Positions 8,103-16,887 of a stretch of DNA of 64,000 bases are shown here, piece by piece. The DNA comes from Chelativorans sp. Marseille-P2723 (lineage in GTDB: Bacteria; Pseudomonadota; Alphaproteobacteria; Rhizobiales; Rhizobiaceae). The notes below the pieces were generated by a model. That model made no database searches. It saw only the letters and a list, made by a program, of their open reading frames with translations, and was not told where the DNA came from. The position numbers and the translations under genes are program-made. The stretch's first letter is position 1; every line of letters starts with the position of its first letter. The stretch lies in assembly GCF_902809845.1 (NCBI RefSeq), contig NZ_CADDWI010000008.1, positions 496,001-560,000 on the forward strand, read 5' to 3'.

Positions 8103-11100
8103 ATGGATAATCAAACTGCGGCCGCCGCAGCATTTTCGATCAGGGATCGACTTCTTGCCGATCGCCGCATCCTGCTCGATTTGAGCACTCGGAACCGTCT
8201 GATCAACGTTCCCCTGCGTTCGCGAAACATACGGACGATAGAGATCGTCGATGAGAAGACGACTGAAATTTATCGGCTTCTGGTTGACGGGAAGGGGCTG
8301 ACTTTTCTCCCGGGTCGGCAACTCACGGACGAAGAGAAGGCGGAACTCGGGGAAACTGACGATATTACCGGGGGTATTCCGCAGCCGGACGACGATGAGG
8401 AAGTGGACGAGCGCGGTATAGCGCGCCGCCATCTGGATACACGGCTGCAGACCCGTTTGACCTCGCAAGGACTCCAGAAGCGGCTGTTCGACATCTGGTA
8501 TGATGCTCGAACACTTGAGGAAGAGCAGGGCGTCAACGTCCTCTATCTAGCGTTGGGCCTTTTGCGGTGGTTCGATGCCGATAACTCGGACATCGAGCGT
8601 CACGCGCCGCTTGTCCTTCTTCCCGTGCAACTCGACCGCACAAGTGCTGCCGACCGGTTCACGCTCCGTTGGCGGGGAGAGCCGCCTTCATCGAATCTGT
8701 CGCTTCAGGCCAAGATGAACTCGGAGTTCGGTTTGAAACTGCCGGATCTGGAAGATGAGGAAGAGGTCGATATTGCAGCCTACATCGAAAAGGTGGCCGA
8801 AACAGTATCAGGCAAAGAAAGATGGTCTGTTCTGCCGGACGGGATGGTTCTTGGCTTTTTCTCTTTTGCCAAATTCCTGATGTACCGCGATCTTGATCCG
8901 GACAACTGGCCTGAAGAGAAATCTCTCGATCGTCACCACGTTATCGAAGGCCTGTTGGGCGACGGGTTTCCGATGCGTGATCCAATCATTCCGGACACCG
9001 GGCGCATAGATCCCTTCATCCCGCCGGAGAAAACCCATCACGTAGTGGATGCGGACTCGTCTCAGACGGTCGTTATCGAGGAGGTGGCACAAGGCGGCCA
9101 TCTCGTGGTGAAAGGGCCGCCCGGTACCGGAAAGAGCCAGACCATCACCAACATAATCGCCGCGGCTGCCAAGGAAGGGCGGAAGGTTCTCTTTATGGCA
9201 GAGAAAATGGCGGCTTTGGATGTGGTCCATCGGCGATTGAGAGATGCCGGTCTCGGTCCGCTGACCCTGGAACTCCATTCGAACAAGGCCAACAAGCGGG
9301 CACTTTTGGAAGAGCTACGCAGGACAAAAGATCTGGTCGGGCGGGTCCCGCAGAGCGACGCCACCGTCATCACCCGCCTGAAGGCAGCTCAGGACGGGCT
9401 CAACGGTCATAGCGATGCGATGCATGCGGTGCATGAGCCCAGTGGCATGACGCCCTACCAGTTGATCGGACACCTTGTCCGTATCGGCGAAGGGGATGGG
9501 CTTCCCGGATTTGCACTTTCGGCCCCAGAGAGCTGGGGACCCCTGGACTATGAAAAACGACTGGATGTCTGCAACGAACTGACGGACCGTTTCAGTTCAA
9601 TCGGCCAGCCTGTAGAGCATCCTTGGTATGGTGTGCGACGAGAGGCTCTCGATCCTGGTGAGATCGACCACCTTCGTCGGAGTGTCGCCGACCTCTGCTC
9701 GGATTTCGAGAGCATTAGAACCAATTCTCGGGAGGCCTCCAAGCGCCTCAACATCGGCGAGCCCAAGAAGTTCTCCGATCTCGTGCGTCTGTTGAAGGTG
9801 TTACGGGCAATCGCGTCACTGCCGGATTTCGACCGGAAGGCCTTTGCGGACCCCATATGGCAGCAACCGGGCAGGATCGCAGAACTGATCGAGGCGGGTG
9901 CAAGGCTCAAAACACTTCGGGAGGCGGTGGACACTTCGTTTGCGGAGACAGTCTGGGCATCCTCCCTGAGCGAATGCAGAGCTGTGTTGGCAGCGAAGGG
10001 AGCGTCGATACTCCGGATTCTCAGTGGCCATTATCGATCACAGCTCGCCCTGCTGAAGTCCTATCTGAAGCAGCCATTGCCGAAAGAACTTCCTGCCAGG
10101 TTGGCTTTGGTCGACACGGTCATCTCGGCACAGGAGGCCCGGCGCGACTTCGACGGCTTGAAGGCGACCGGCGCTGCAGCGATGGGAGCGCACTGGAGTG
10201 GTGAGAATTCGGATTGGGATCGCGCCCGTACGGTGGTTGAATGGCGTCAGGTGAACGATGATCTTCTGACACCGGACATCCTCAAGTATCTCTCTGAGGC
10301 AACGGATTTACCACGGCAGATTGAGATTGCCCGGGATCTGTCGGAATTGCTTGCCCGATTTGTGCAGGGATGGGGCGCACTGCAAAAGTTCCTTGACCTC
10401 GATCTGCGGCAATCGCTGGCGGCTGAGAGTTTTGCATCCGCGGAGGTTGAGGCGATCTCGCAGCGGCTCGGCCAATGGGATGTCAACATCGAGAGCATCA
10501 CGAAATGGGTGGCGTTTTGTGACCGATGCCGGACCGCGTCCTCTCTCGGCCTCCAAAGCCTTGCTGACGGTGTACTTCGTGGCGAACTCGGCGCGGACAC
10601 GCTGGTCCCGACGCTGGAAAGATCATACTTCGAGGCGCTTCGTGCCGACTTCTTTGCGCGGGAACCTGACCTCAAACGCTTCGACGGCGAACTACATTCC
10701 CGCTTGGTGGAATCGTTCCGCGGGCTGGAGGCTGCCCGCATGTCGCTTGCCCGAGAGCAGATCGTTGCCCAGCATGCAATGGAATTACCTCGCAGCAATG
10801 GCGGTATCGGTCCTCTCGGGGTCCTCAACGGTGAATTGGCGAAGAAGCGTAACCATCTACCGATACGTCAGCTTCTCGATAGGGCAGGGCCAGTCATTCA
10901 GCAGATCAAGCCGATCTTCATGATGAGTCCGCTTTCGATCGCTCAGTTCCTGAAGCCGGGCTCGATTTCGTTCGATCTTCTGGTTGTCGATGAGGCTTCG
11001 CAGATCGAACCGATCGATGCCCTGGGGGCGATCGCCCGGTGCGCCCAGGTCGTTGTCGTGGGGGACGAGCGTCAGCTCCCGCCAACGCGCTTCTTTGCGA

Positions 11101-12902
11101 AGCTTACCTCCGACGTTGACGAGCAAGAGGACGATGACGGGGTCACATTCCAAGCCCGGGATGCGGAATCGATCCTTGACCTCTGCCTCGCCAAGGGCAT
11201 GCCGTTTCGGATGCTTAACTGGCACTACCGCAGCAAGCACCAGTCCCTGATCGCGGTATCCAACCGGGAATTCTACGACAACAGGCTCTTCATCGTTCCG
11301 AGCCCCTATGATGCAGTCGCAGGGATGGGACTCAAGTTCAACTACCTGCCAGACGCTCATTACGACCGTGGAAACACCCGCACGAATCCAGTCGAAGCTA
11401 AGGCCGCCGCTGAAGCTGTAATCCGGCACGCCACGGAGCGGCCCGAGATTTCACTTGGGGTGGCAACGTTCTCGGTCGCTCAGCGTCAGGCGATACTGAA
11501 GGAACTTGAGCTTCTGCGCCGGGCACATCCTGAAACGGAAGACTTCTTCAACCGGGGTTCCACCGAGCCTTTCTTCGTCAAGAACCTCGAGAACATCCAG
11601 GGAGACGAGCGCGACGTCATCTTCATATCGGTTGGGTACGGGAAGACGAGCACCGGCTACATGGCGATGAGCTTCGGTCCGCTGAATTCAGAAGGTGGCG
11701 AGCGACGCCTGAACGTGTTGATCTCGCGGGCTAAACTTCGGTGCGAAGTCTTCTCTTCCATAACGGGGGACGACATCGACCTTGAACGGGTCCGCAGCCG
11801 AGGCGTCGCTGCGCTCAAGCTCTTCCTCACGTTCGCACAGACGGGCAAGTTTGGTATTGCGGAAGAGACCGGCAACGGACCGGACTCCGTCTTCGAAGAG
11901 CAGGTGGCCGACAAGCTTCGATCGCTTGGGTATGACGTGAAAACCCAGATCGGGTCGGCCGGATTTTTCGTCGATCTCGCCATCTCCGACCCCGAAAAGC
12001 CGGGGCGCTTCATTTTGGGAATCGAATGCGACGGCGCACAATACCATTCATCCCGGTCGGCGAGAGAACGTGACCGCTTGAGGCAGAGCGTGCTGGAAGA
12101 CCATGGATGGATCATTCATCGGATTTGGTCGACGGACTGGTATCTCCGCCCCAATGAAGAATTGGCAAAGGTTACTGCCGCGATTGAGAGTGCGAAGGCG
12201 GAATGGCGGAACCGGGACGACGATCTGGCTAAGCCTCGGCAAGCGGTGCCGCTGCACTTCACGACGCACACTGAAGCAGATGTCGACGTGATCACCGCGC
12301 ACGTGTCGCCGGAAGAACCACCTCTGGCAATTCCGTATGTAGAAGCCACTTTCCCAGTCCGGACCGACCGGGAGCCCCATGAAGTCTCTGTTTCCGAGAT
12401 GGCGCGCTATGTTGTTGAGGTAATCAGACAAGAAGGCCCGGTCCACGAAAGTGAGATCGTCACGAGAATACGATCGGCGTGGGGATTGGCGCGAGCGGGT
12501 AACCGGATTCGGGACGCGGTTCTAGCAGGGATAAGGGCAGCCAAGTCGCAGGGCGGCATCAATGGTGAGGATCAATTCTATATCGTACCCGGCCAAGAGA
12601 TCAGGGTTCGGGATCGTTCAGCGGTCCTGTCTCAGTCACTAAGGCGGCCTGAGGTTTTGCCGCCGGCCGAGATTCAGGCGGCAGCTGTTGCCGTTGTGGA
12701 GGCAAACTTCGGAGCCAATCGGGAGGAACTCGTCACGGCTATTGCACGATCGTTCGGGTTTGCATCGACGAGCGCGCAGCTTCGGGTGGTGATCGAGCAT
12801 GCGATAGATCGAGCGATCCAGAGCGGAGCCATCAAAGACGAGAAAGGGTTCCTTGCGAAAGTAACCCAGTCCGAGAGCGTGCCGAGCGTTACAGTGCACT
12901 GA
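8103..12902 (+). CDS. DUF4011-SF1 helicase-Vsr-like nuclease-DUF3320 defence protein
   Basis: This is a 1,599-residue multidomain protein with an ATG start and a GGGGGA ribosome binding site. The N-terminal DUF4011 signature is LLDLSTRNRLINVP (about residue 20). The superfamily 1 helicase core has Walker A GPPGTGKS (338-345), Walker B VDEAS (963-966), the GDERQLPP motif just after it, IQGDERDVIF near 1165 and LNVLISRAK near 1205. A PD-(D/E)XK Vsr-like nuclease domain (MTES_1575 type) follows at about 1265-1355, with FEEQVADKLRSLGY, FFVDLAI and IECDGAQYH as the active-site strand. A DUF3320 module closes the protein (about 1425-1580). From memory, this architecture has been reported as a single-gene phage-defence protein (Hhe in one survey). 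Inferred job: unwinding and nicking or cutting of foreign DNA. The divergent cytosine methyltransferase could mark self DNA. All catalytic motifs look intact. Confidence 0.9.
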   Translation: MDNQTAAAAAFSIRDRLLADRRILLDLSTRNRLINVPLRSRNIRTIEIVDEKTTEIYRLLVDGKGLTFLPGRQLTDEEKAELGETDDITGGIPQPDDDEEVDERGIARRHLDTRLQTRLTSQGLQKRLFDIWYDARTLEEEQGVNVLYLALGLLRWFDADNSDIERHAPLVLLPVQLDRTSAADRFTLRWRGEPPSSNLSLQAKMNSEFGLKLPDLEDEEEVDIAAYIEKVAETVSGKERWSVLPDGMVLGFFSFAKFLMYRDLDPDNWPEEKSLDRHHVIEGLLGDGFPMRDPIIPDTGRIDPFIPPEKTHHVVDADSSQTVVIEEVAQGGHLVVKGPPGTGKSQTITNIIAAAAKEGRKVLFMAEKMAALDVVHRRLRDAGLGPLTLELHSNKANKRALLEELRRTKDLVGRVPQSDATVITRLKAAQDGLNGHSDAMHAVHEPSGMTPYQLIGHLVRIGEGDGLPGFALSAPESWGPLDYEKRLDVCNELTDRFSSIGQPVEHPWYGVRREALDPGEIDHLRRSVADLCSDFESIRTNSREASKRLNIGEPKKFSDLVRLLKVLRAIASLPDFDRKAFADPIWQQPGRIAELIEAGARLKTLREAVDTSFAETVWASSLSECRAVLAAKGASILRILSGHYRSQLALLKSYLKQPLPKELPARLALVDTVISAQEARRDFDGLKATGAAAMGAHWSGENSDWDRARTVVEWRQVNDDLLTPDILKYLSEATDLPRQIEIARDLSELLARFVQGWGALQKFLDLDLRQSLAAESFASAEVEAISQRLGQWDVNIESITKWVAFCDRCRTASSLGLQSLADGVLRGELGADTLVPTLERSYFEALRADFFAREPDLKRFDGELHSRLVESFRGLEAARMSLAREQIVAQHAMELPRSNGGIGPLGVLNGELAKKRNHLPIRQLLDRAGPVIQQIKPIFMMSPLSIAQFLKPGSISFDLLVVDEASQIEPIDALGAIARCAQVVVVGDERQLPPTRFFAKLTSDVDEQEDDDGVTFQARDAESILDLCLAKGMPFRMLNWHYRSKHQSLIAVSNREFYDNRLFIVPSPYDAVAGMGLKFNYLPDAHYDRGNTRTNPVEAKAAAEAVIRHATERPEISLGVATFSVAQRQAILKELELLRRAHPETEDFFNRGSTEPFFVKNLENIQGDERDVIFISVGYGKTSTGYMAMSFGPLNSEGGERRLNVLISRAKLRCEVFSSITGDDIDLERVRSRGVAALKLFLTFAQTGKFGIAEETGNGPDSVFEEQVADKLRSLGYDVKTQIGSAGFFVDLAISDPEKPGRFILGIECDGAQYHSSRSARERDRLRQSVLEDHGWIIHRIWSTDWYLRPNEELAKVTAAIESAKAEWRNRDDDLAKPRQAVPLHFTTHTEADVDVITAHVSPEEPPLAIPYVEATFPVRTDREPHEVSVSEMARYVVEVIRQEGPVHESEIVTRIRSAWGLARAGNRIRDAVLAGIRAAKSQGGINGEDQFYIVPGQEIRVRDRSAVLSQSLRRPEVLPPAEIQAAAVAVVEANFGANREELVTAIARSFGFASTSAQLRVVIEHAIDRAIQSGAIKDEKGFLAKVTQSESVPSVTVH

Positions 12903-12976
12903 AGCGCTAGAAACGAGAGTGCGAATTCCAGCGGGGCTATCGCGATGGCCATTGGCCAGCTGAAATCGGGGGCATC

Positions 12977-13696
12977 TTGGGACTTAACATATCTGCAACG
13001 AAATTTGTTGCCTTTGATGACACGCATCAAAGGCGCGTTGACACCTCGCTCAACAACCCGACGAGTGAAACTGTTGGCGGTATTGCCGTTCGGCACATCT
13101 TCAGGCGGAACAAAACCGGGGACAAGGATCGTGACGGCAACCCGCTGATTTATGCCCTCAAGGGTATGCACGGATACCAGATCATGCCTATGTACCGGAA
13201 ACAGTTCATGAATCGGGCGCGACAGATCATTGAATCTTTTGCGGAGGAACTGGAAGCTGACTATATCATGCCTCTCCCCTCCAGCTACGACTTCTGCCGA
13301 GAGGTGGCCGAACTCATTTGCGAGATCACGGAAAAAGAGTACCTGGACCCCAATTTCATACGGAAGAGGACGGTTCAGGAAATGCTCGACCAGTATGGAC
13401 TAGAAGTGCCTAACGGTCTCAATAGCAGAGCTAAAATAAGCTACAAAGCCCAACTGGCCAGTTGGCGTCGTGCGAAGCCTGCTCAATACGTTTCGATGAA
13501 GGAGATCGTCAACCCCATCAGGCATTGCTTTAATCCGCTCACACTGAACGGGCCGGTTCCTGACATCGTAGGCAAGCGTCTAATAATAGTGGATGACCTA
13601 ATGTCCACAGGTGCCTCATTGACCTCAGCGGTTAATGTTCTTACGGAGGCTGGTTGTACCGTCACCTCAGGGGTGTGCTTCGTCAGCGGGTTGTAG
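12977..13696 (+). CDS. type I phosphoribosyltransferase-like protein
   Basis: This 239-residue protein probably starts at the TTG at 12977; the frame is open only 66 bases further upstream and has no ATG there. The PRPP-binding loop is VDDLMSTGAS (205-214), the classic type I PRTase motif, preceded by the GKRLI strand. Residues 95-104 (ADYIMPLPSS) fit the first strand of the fold, which contacts pyrophosphate. The substrate is unknown. It starts 75 bases after the helicase-nuclease gene on the same strand, so the two are likely co-transcribed. PRTase-like proteins occur as effectors in some defence systems, for example certain retrons, but no reverse transcriptase is present here. A predicted structured RNA lies immediately downstream. 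Confidence 0.7.
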   Translation: MGLNISATKFVAFDDTHQRRVDTSLNNPTSETVGGIAVRHIFRRNKTGDKDRDGNPLIYALKGMHGYQIMPMYRKQFMNRARQIIESFAEELEADYIMPLPSSYDFCREVAELICEITEKEYLDPNFIRKRTVQEMLDQYGLEVPNGLNSRAKISYKAQLASWRRAKPAQYVSMKEIVNPIRHCFNPLTLNGPVPDIVGKRLIIVDDLMSTGASLTSAVNVLTEAGCTVTSGVCFVSGL

Positions 13697-13730
13697 GGTC
13701 TTACCCATGTCCTCAAGGACGGCCTTGGGA

Positions 13731-13921
13731 ACCAAACCAGGGGGTTAGGTATTGACTAGATGTCAACAGTGAGCCATATAGGTTCATGTGATTGGGCGCT
13801 AATGCCCTGACCGTGCCTACGCCTCACGGTCATAAAACATAAGGTGTGGGGAAACCTGCACAGGTCCGAGCGTGCACCAGGTGAGGTCAGTCGATAAGCG
13901 ACGAGTATCACCAAACCAGGG
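13731..13921 (+). repeat. 12-bp direct repeat pair bracketing the RNA region
   Basis: ACCAAACCAGGG occurs at 13731-13742 and again, identically, at 13910-13921. Both copies lead into small hairpins (AACC-AGGG-GGTT and AACCAG-loop-CTGGTT). Confidence 0.6.
13752..13780 (+). promoter_or_regulatory. candidate sigma-70 promoter for a small RNA
   Basis: TTGACT (13752-13757) is separated by 17 bases from CATATA (13775-13780). The -35 is a near-consensus hexamer; the -10 is weaker. Transcription would begin near 13787, upstream of the structured region. Confidence 0.45.
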
Positions 13922-13972
13922 ATCGGCTGGTTAGATTTGAAAGGAGGTCGTCGGACCTCCTTTCGTCGTTTC
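13787..13972 (+). ncRNA. putative structured small RNA, about 185 nt
   Basis: No reading frame of note lies here, but consecutive stems do: GGGC/GCCC around 13794-13807; an 8-bp perfect stem TGACCGTG/CACGGTCA (13808-13832, 9-base loop); a bulged stem at 13854-13882 (ACCT/AGGT continuing into GCAC/GTGC); GTCG/CGAC at 13890-13902; AACCAG/CTGGTT at 13914-13932; and the terminator stem at 13939-13964. A promoter-like element sits just upstream. The combination of promoter, serial hairpins and terminator in a gap between convergent genes supports an independent small RNA. It does not match tmRNA, RNase P RNA, 6S or a riboswitch that I know. It could instead be a long 3' leader of the PRTase mRNA. 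Confidence 0.45.
13939..13972 (+). terminator. strong hairpin terminator after the RNA region
   Basis: GAAAGGAGGTC and GACCTCCTTTC form a perfect 11-bp stem with a GTCG loop, followed by GTCGTTTC. The T tract is weak but the stem is very stable. The 3' arm resembles the anti-Shine-Dalgarno tail of 16S rRNA and the 5' arm a perfect Shine-Dalgarno sequence. Confidence 0.65.
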
Positions 13973-14158
13973 AGGCCACTCCCTTAAGTATTTGACTGGT
14001 TCGCTATTGCACTCCCGATCGCGCGTTAATCGCCACCACTGCGCCATGAGGGTGGCAGTTGACGATACATATGTCCCGAAGGCGTACACTGGACAAGTGG
14101 ATGGTACAGCGCGCTAACCGAAAGTTCTCGGCGTCATCGATCTGACGACGCTACTTTC

Positions 14159-16624
14159 CTACTTGGTTTTGAGATTTACGTTGATGCTCCCGCAGCTACA
14201 GCGAAGCTGTTCCGAAGCCCCTTTGCGTGGTGTGAGGTAGGGATAGCCACCGCATTTCGGATTTTGACAGCGAATATGGCCAAGTAACGCCTTGAAAGCG
14301 TCAGTCACCTCCTTGAACTCGGTCCTCGTGAAGTTTTCCCACTCGTTGAAATGCACGGACTTGTTGATCGCCCATTGCTCGGCATTGGTCTTCTGAATCA
14401 GCATCGTGGCTTCCGCCAATTTTGCTTCCAGCGCCGCCTTGGTCTCGTCGTGGTCCCAATGTGCTGCGGACTTGATTCCCTTCTCCAGACGGTTCTTCCA
14501 TCGGTCGAGCACAGACGGCAACAAGTCGCCAAGATCGTAATTCGCATCGCCCCGATACTCGACCTGCGCCCGCAAATTGTCGGCAAGAACGGCAGAGATA
14601 TATTCAAGATAACGGCGCATCAACGCAGCGGCGCGTGGCACATCATCCTTGTCCAGAGCCTCCTGGATTTCGGTCCAGACGTCAGTATCATCCCAAATGC
14701 GAGGTCCTGTTTCGATATTCCAGCCGCCGAAGAACTGGCCCTTCTGGATCAGACCCTCGGTCTTCATATATTGCAGCCACACCCGATCATGTGTTGTTAG
14801 AATGAATTGAGTATCGGGAAATTTTGTCTTGAGCAGGCGGCATACTTCGCGCCGGTGGCCGGTATCTACGGACATAAGGACGTCATCGAGCACGGCAAAG
14901 CTGAATTTGTCGCCGAGCGTGTGCTTCATCAGTGCCAGATAAAGGCACAGTCCCATACCGTCTTGATGCCCTTCGCTATGATAAGCGCCGGGCGGGAATG
15001 TTCCCCTGCCATAGAAGTCGACATTGAAACTGAGTTTCGCCGGCTCGGCCTTCAACTCACCGACAAATTTACCTTCATCGTCATTGATAGCCTTGTAGAA
15101 GTCGGTAAAATCCTTGGCGACGGCATCGTAGATGTCTTCGAGGACCTTGTTGGAAACGGCATTGTAGTGGTCATGCACCTTCTGCGCTGTGGCATTTCGC
15201 ATGCCCATTGCCTTGGCGGTTCTGGTCGTAGAGAGCAGTCTTTCATAGCGATCCTGGAGGACGGCGAGAAATGCAATCGCTTTGTCCTTGGCCGAGCTGT
15301 CGGGCAAAGCCGTGAAGCCTTTTTGCGTCTCGTCTAGTCGTGCCTGCGCTTCTTTCCCAACTTCCCACCACTTGTTCTCCAGCGCAGAAATTGCTCCTTC
15401 AATCTTGGAAGGATCCTCCTGGAATGCCTTGAGCGACGCCTTCACGTCACTAAGGGCCTCGGCGTAACTATCGAGCTCGGCGCGCAGGACGGAGGGATTA
15501 AGGGCCCCCGCGTAGTCAGCCGCCTTGCGGATCGCTGTTGCCCGTTCATCAATCCCGCCCATAACTGCGCTGATCGCCTTGTTAAGACTTTCGAGCAGCG
15601 TGCCCATCTCTTCGGCACTCAAGAGCTTCGCCTTGAGGTGTTCGCGCAACTCATCGGCGTTCCAAGGCGTGTCGCAAAGAGGGCAGGCATCCTCCGTAAC
15701 CAGTTGCAGGCCGGTGGTAATGAAGCCATGCGACCGGGCGAGCGACAGAGCCCTTTCGTCCTCCTTTAGCTTTCGCAAAGCTGACAGGGCGCTTTCCCGA
15801 TGCGCTTTCAACGTGGCGGGTTCAGCTGCCTTAATGGCGGCGGACAACGCAGCAAGGTCCGCAAGGGCGACATCTTTTGCTATGCCGGGTTTCTCGGAAT
15901 CTTTCCCATCCTTTGGCGCACCTTCCTTGAAAGACGTTTGCGGGGTGAGCTCGGCCAAAGTCGGCAAACCAAGAATGCCGCGCTGCGCATTGGCTCTTTC
16001 CAGCACTTTTTCCCGGTCAAGCGCGGGAAGCCCGAGCGCCGTCTTGAGGTCGTCTTCGGCACGCTTCCGCGCGCGCTCCGCTTCCTCGTCCTCCCGTTTG
16101 CATATGTTTGCGTAGCTGACGAACGCTCTGCGCAAGCCTCCAATATGCTCAAGGCGCAGCAGATTCTGCACGTCAGTGGAACGCTGCGCGGGTGGCGTGA
16201 CAATGTATTTGGCGATCTCACGACGGGAGAGGGCAAACTCGGGGTGCGATTGCAGTTCGTCAAAGACTGCCTCCGCTGCCGGATCAGCGGGCGTAAGGAT
16301 CATGATACGCGGATTCTTGACGGTGCGCGTTATCGTGACATCCTTACCGAGAGAAGGGATAGTCGCAGTAATCGCAACCTTGGCTTTGTCAGGGTTTTTG
16401 CGATGTTCGACGTGAGGGGCATGCCCTTTAACGCTTAGTTCGCCCTGGCCTTGTCCGGAAAGTCTCGTGACATTGCCGGTGAGACAAAACTCGATGGCAT
16501 CGACCACGCCGCTCTTGCCGGTGCCATTCGGTCCGCAAATCCCGAAATTTGCACCGCCCAAATCAAGATCAAGTTCCCGGATGCCGCGAAACTCCTCGAT
16601 ATGAATGGTCTTTATGCGGATCAC
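14159..16624 (-). CDS. Rad50/RecF-like AAA (SMC-type) ATPase with zinc hook and C-terminal zinc ribbon
   Basis: This 821-residue ATPase starts at a GTG that overlaps the preceding stop (GTGA). Walker A is GPNGTGKS (31-38), a degenerate signature is SEGHQDGMGL (550-559), Walker B is FAVLDD (576-581) and the H-loop is TTHD (610-613). Between the two halves lie coiled-coil helices with a Rad50-style CPLC hook (C314, C317). The C-terminus carries a second metal site (CQNPKC, then CSC) within the last 40 residues, which is unusual for Rad50. Such proteins bind DNA ends or act as ATP-driven sensors in defence systems. No Mre11-type nuclease is adjacent; the only partner is the small upstream gene. 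It could be an uncharacterised two-gene defence or repair module. Confidence 0.85.
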   Translation of the reverse strand: MIRIKTIHIEEFRGIRELDLDLGGANFGICGPNGTGKSGVVDAIEFCLTGNVTRLSGQGQGELSVKGHAPHVEHRKNPDKAKVAITATIPSLGKDVTITRTVKNPRIMILTPADPAAEAVFDELQSHPEFALSRREIAKYIVTPPAQRSTDVQNLLRLEHIGGLRRAFVSYANICKREDEEAERARKRAEDDLKTALGLPALDREKVLERANAQRGILGLPTLAELTPQTSFKEGAPKDGKDSEKPGIAKDVALADLAALSAAIKAAEPATLKAHRESALSALRKLKEDERALSLARSHGFITTGLQLVTEDACPLCDTPWNADELREHLKAKLLSAEEMGTLLESLNKAISAVMGGIDERATAIRKAADYAGALNPSVLRAELDSYAEALSDVKASLKAFQEDPSKIEGAISALENKWWEVGKEAQARLDETQKGFTALPDSSAKDKAIAFLAVLQDRYERLLSTTRTAKAMGMRNATAQKVHDHYNAVSNKVLEDIYDAVAKDFTDFYKAINDDEGKFVGELKAEPAKLSFNVDFYGRGTFPPGAYHSEGHQDGMGLCLYLALMKHTLGDKFSFAVLDDVLMSVDTGHRREVCRLLKTKFPDTQFILTTHDRVWLQYMKTEGLIQKGQFFGGWNIETGPRIWDDTDVWTEIQEALDKDDVPRAAALMRRYLEYISAVLADNLRAQVEYRGDANYDLGDLLPSVLDRWKNRLEKGIKSAAHWDHDETKAALEAKLAEATMLIQKTNAEQWAINKSVHFNEWENFTRTEFKEVTDAFKALLGHIRCQNPKCGGYPYLTPRKGASEQLRCSCGSINVNLKTK

Positions 16625-16887
16625 CCATCGCCCCCCTTGGGTAGCGGGGAAAGTGCCGTATCAATATCCTCGATTTTCGGAACCTTGCCCGTTCGCAAGA
16701 GTGCGTCGAGCTGCTTTGCAACTGCGTCTCCCAGCGATTCATCAGCAAGCAACGTATCAAGATACTCGTCAAGAACCTTCGTGACGGTCGGTGAAAGCGG
16801 GTTGTTGTGTTGCTCGTTCACGCTGTTTCGTAGCTTTGGGACATCGTCAAGCTGCCATTGCGGACAATTTAGGCTGCAGGAGGACAA
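16621..16887 (-). CDS. small partner protein of the Rad50-like ATPase, unknown function
   Basis: This 88-residue frame opens at a TTG (16887) with a GGAGGG ribosome binding site 9 bases before it. An in-frame GTG 66 bases later would give a 66-residue form (beginning at NEQHNNP). The product is acidic and helical (VLDEYLDTLLADESLG, then AVAKQLDALL), with no metal or catalytic motif. It overlaps the ATPase gene by four bases, so the two are translationally coupled and probably function together. It begins 36 bases after the nrdJ stop and may be read through from nrdJ. I do not recognise the family. Confidence 0.65.
   Translation of the reverse strand: MSSCSLNCPQWQLDDVPKLRNSVNEQHNNPLSPTVTKVLDEYLDTLLADESLGDAVAKQLDALLRTGKVPKIEDIDTALSPLPKGGDG

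Larger units (their letters stand above)
13697..14158. other. 460-bp gap between convergent genes
   Basis: It contains the candidate promoter, RNA and terminator described separately. The segment from about 13975 to 14158 shows no gene, repeat or strong hairpin. Confidence 0.5.

Noticed and set aside
13697-13972. Retron msr-msd RNA attached to the PRTase gene
   Set aside because: No reverse transcriptase gene is present nearby, and the typical msr/msd inverted repeats were not found.
14351-15337. Two rightward frames opposite the Rad50-like gene
   Set aside because: They mirror conserved ATPase motifs on the other strand and have no family features or start sites.
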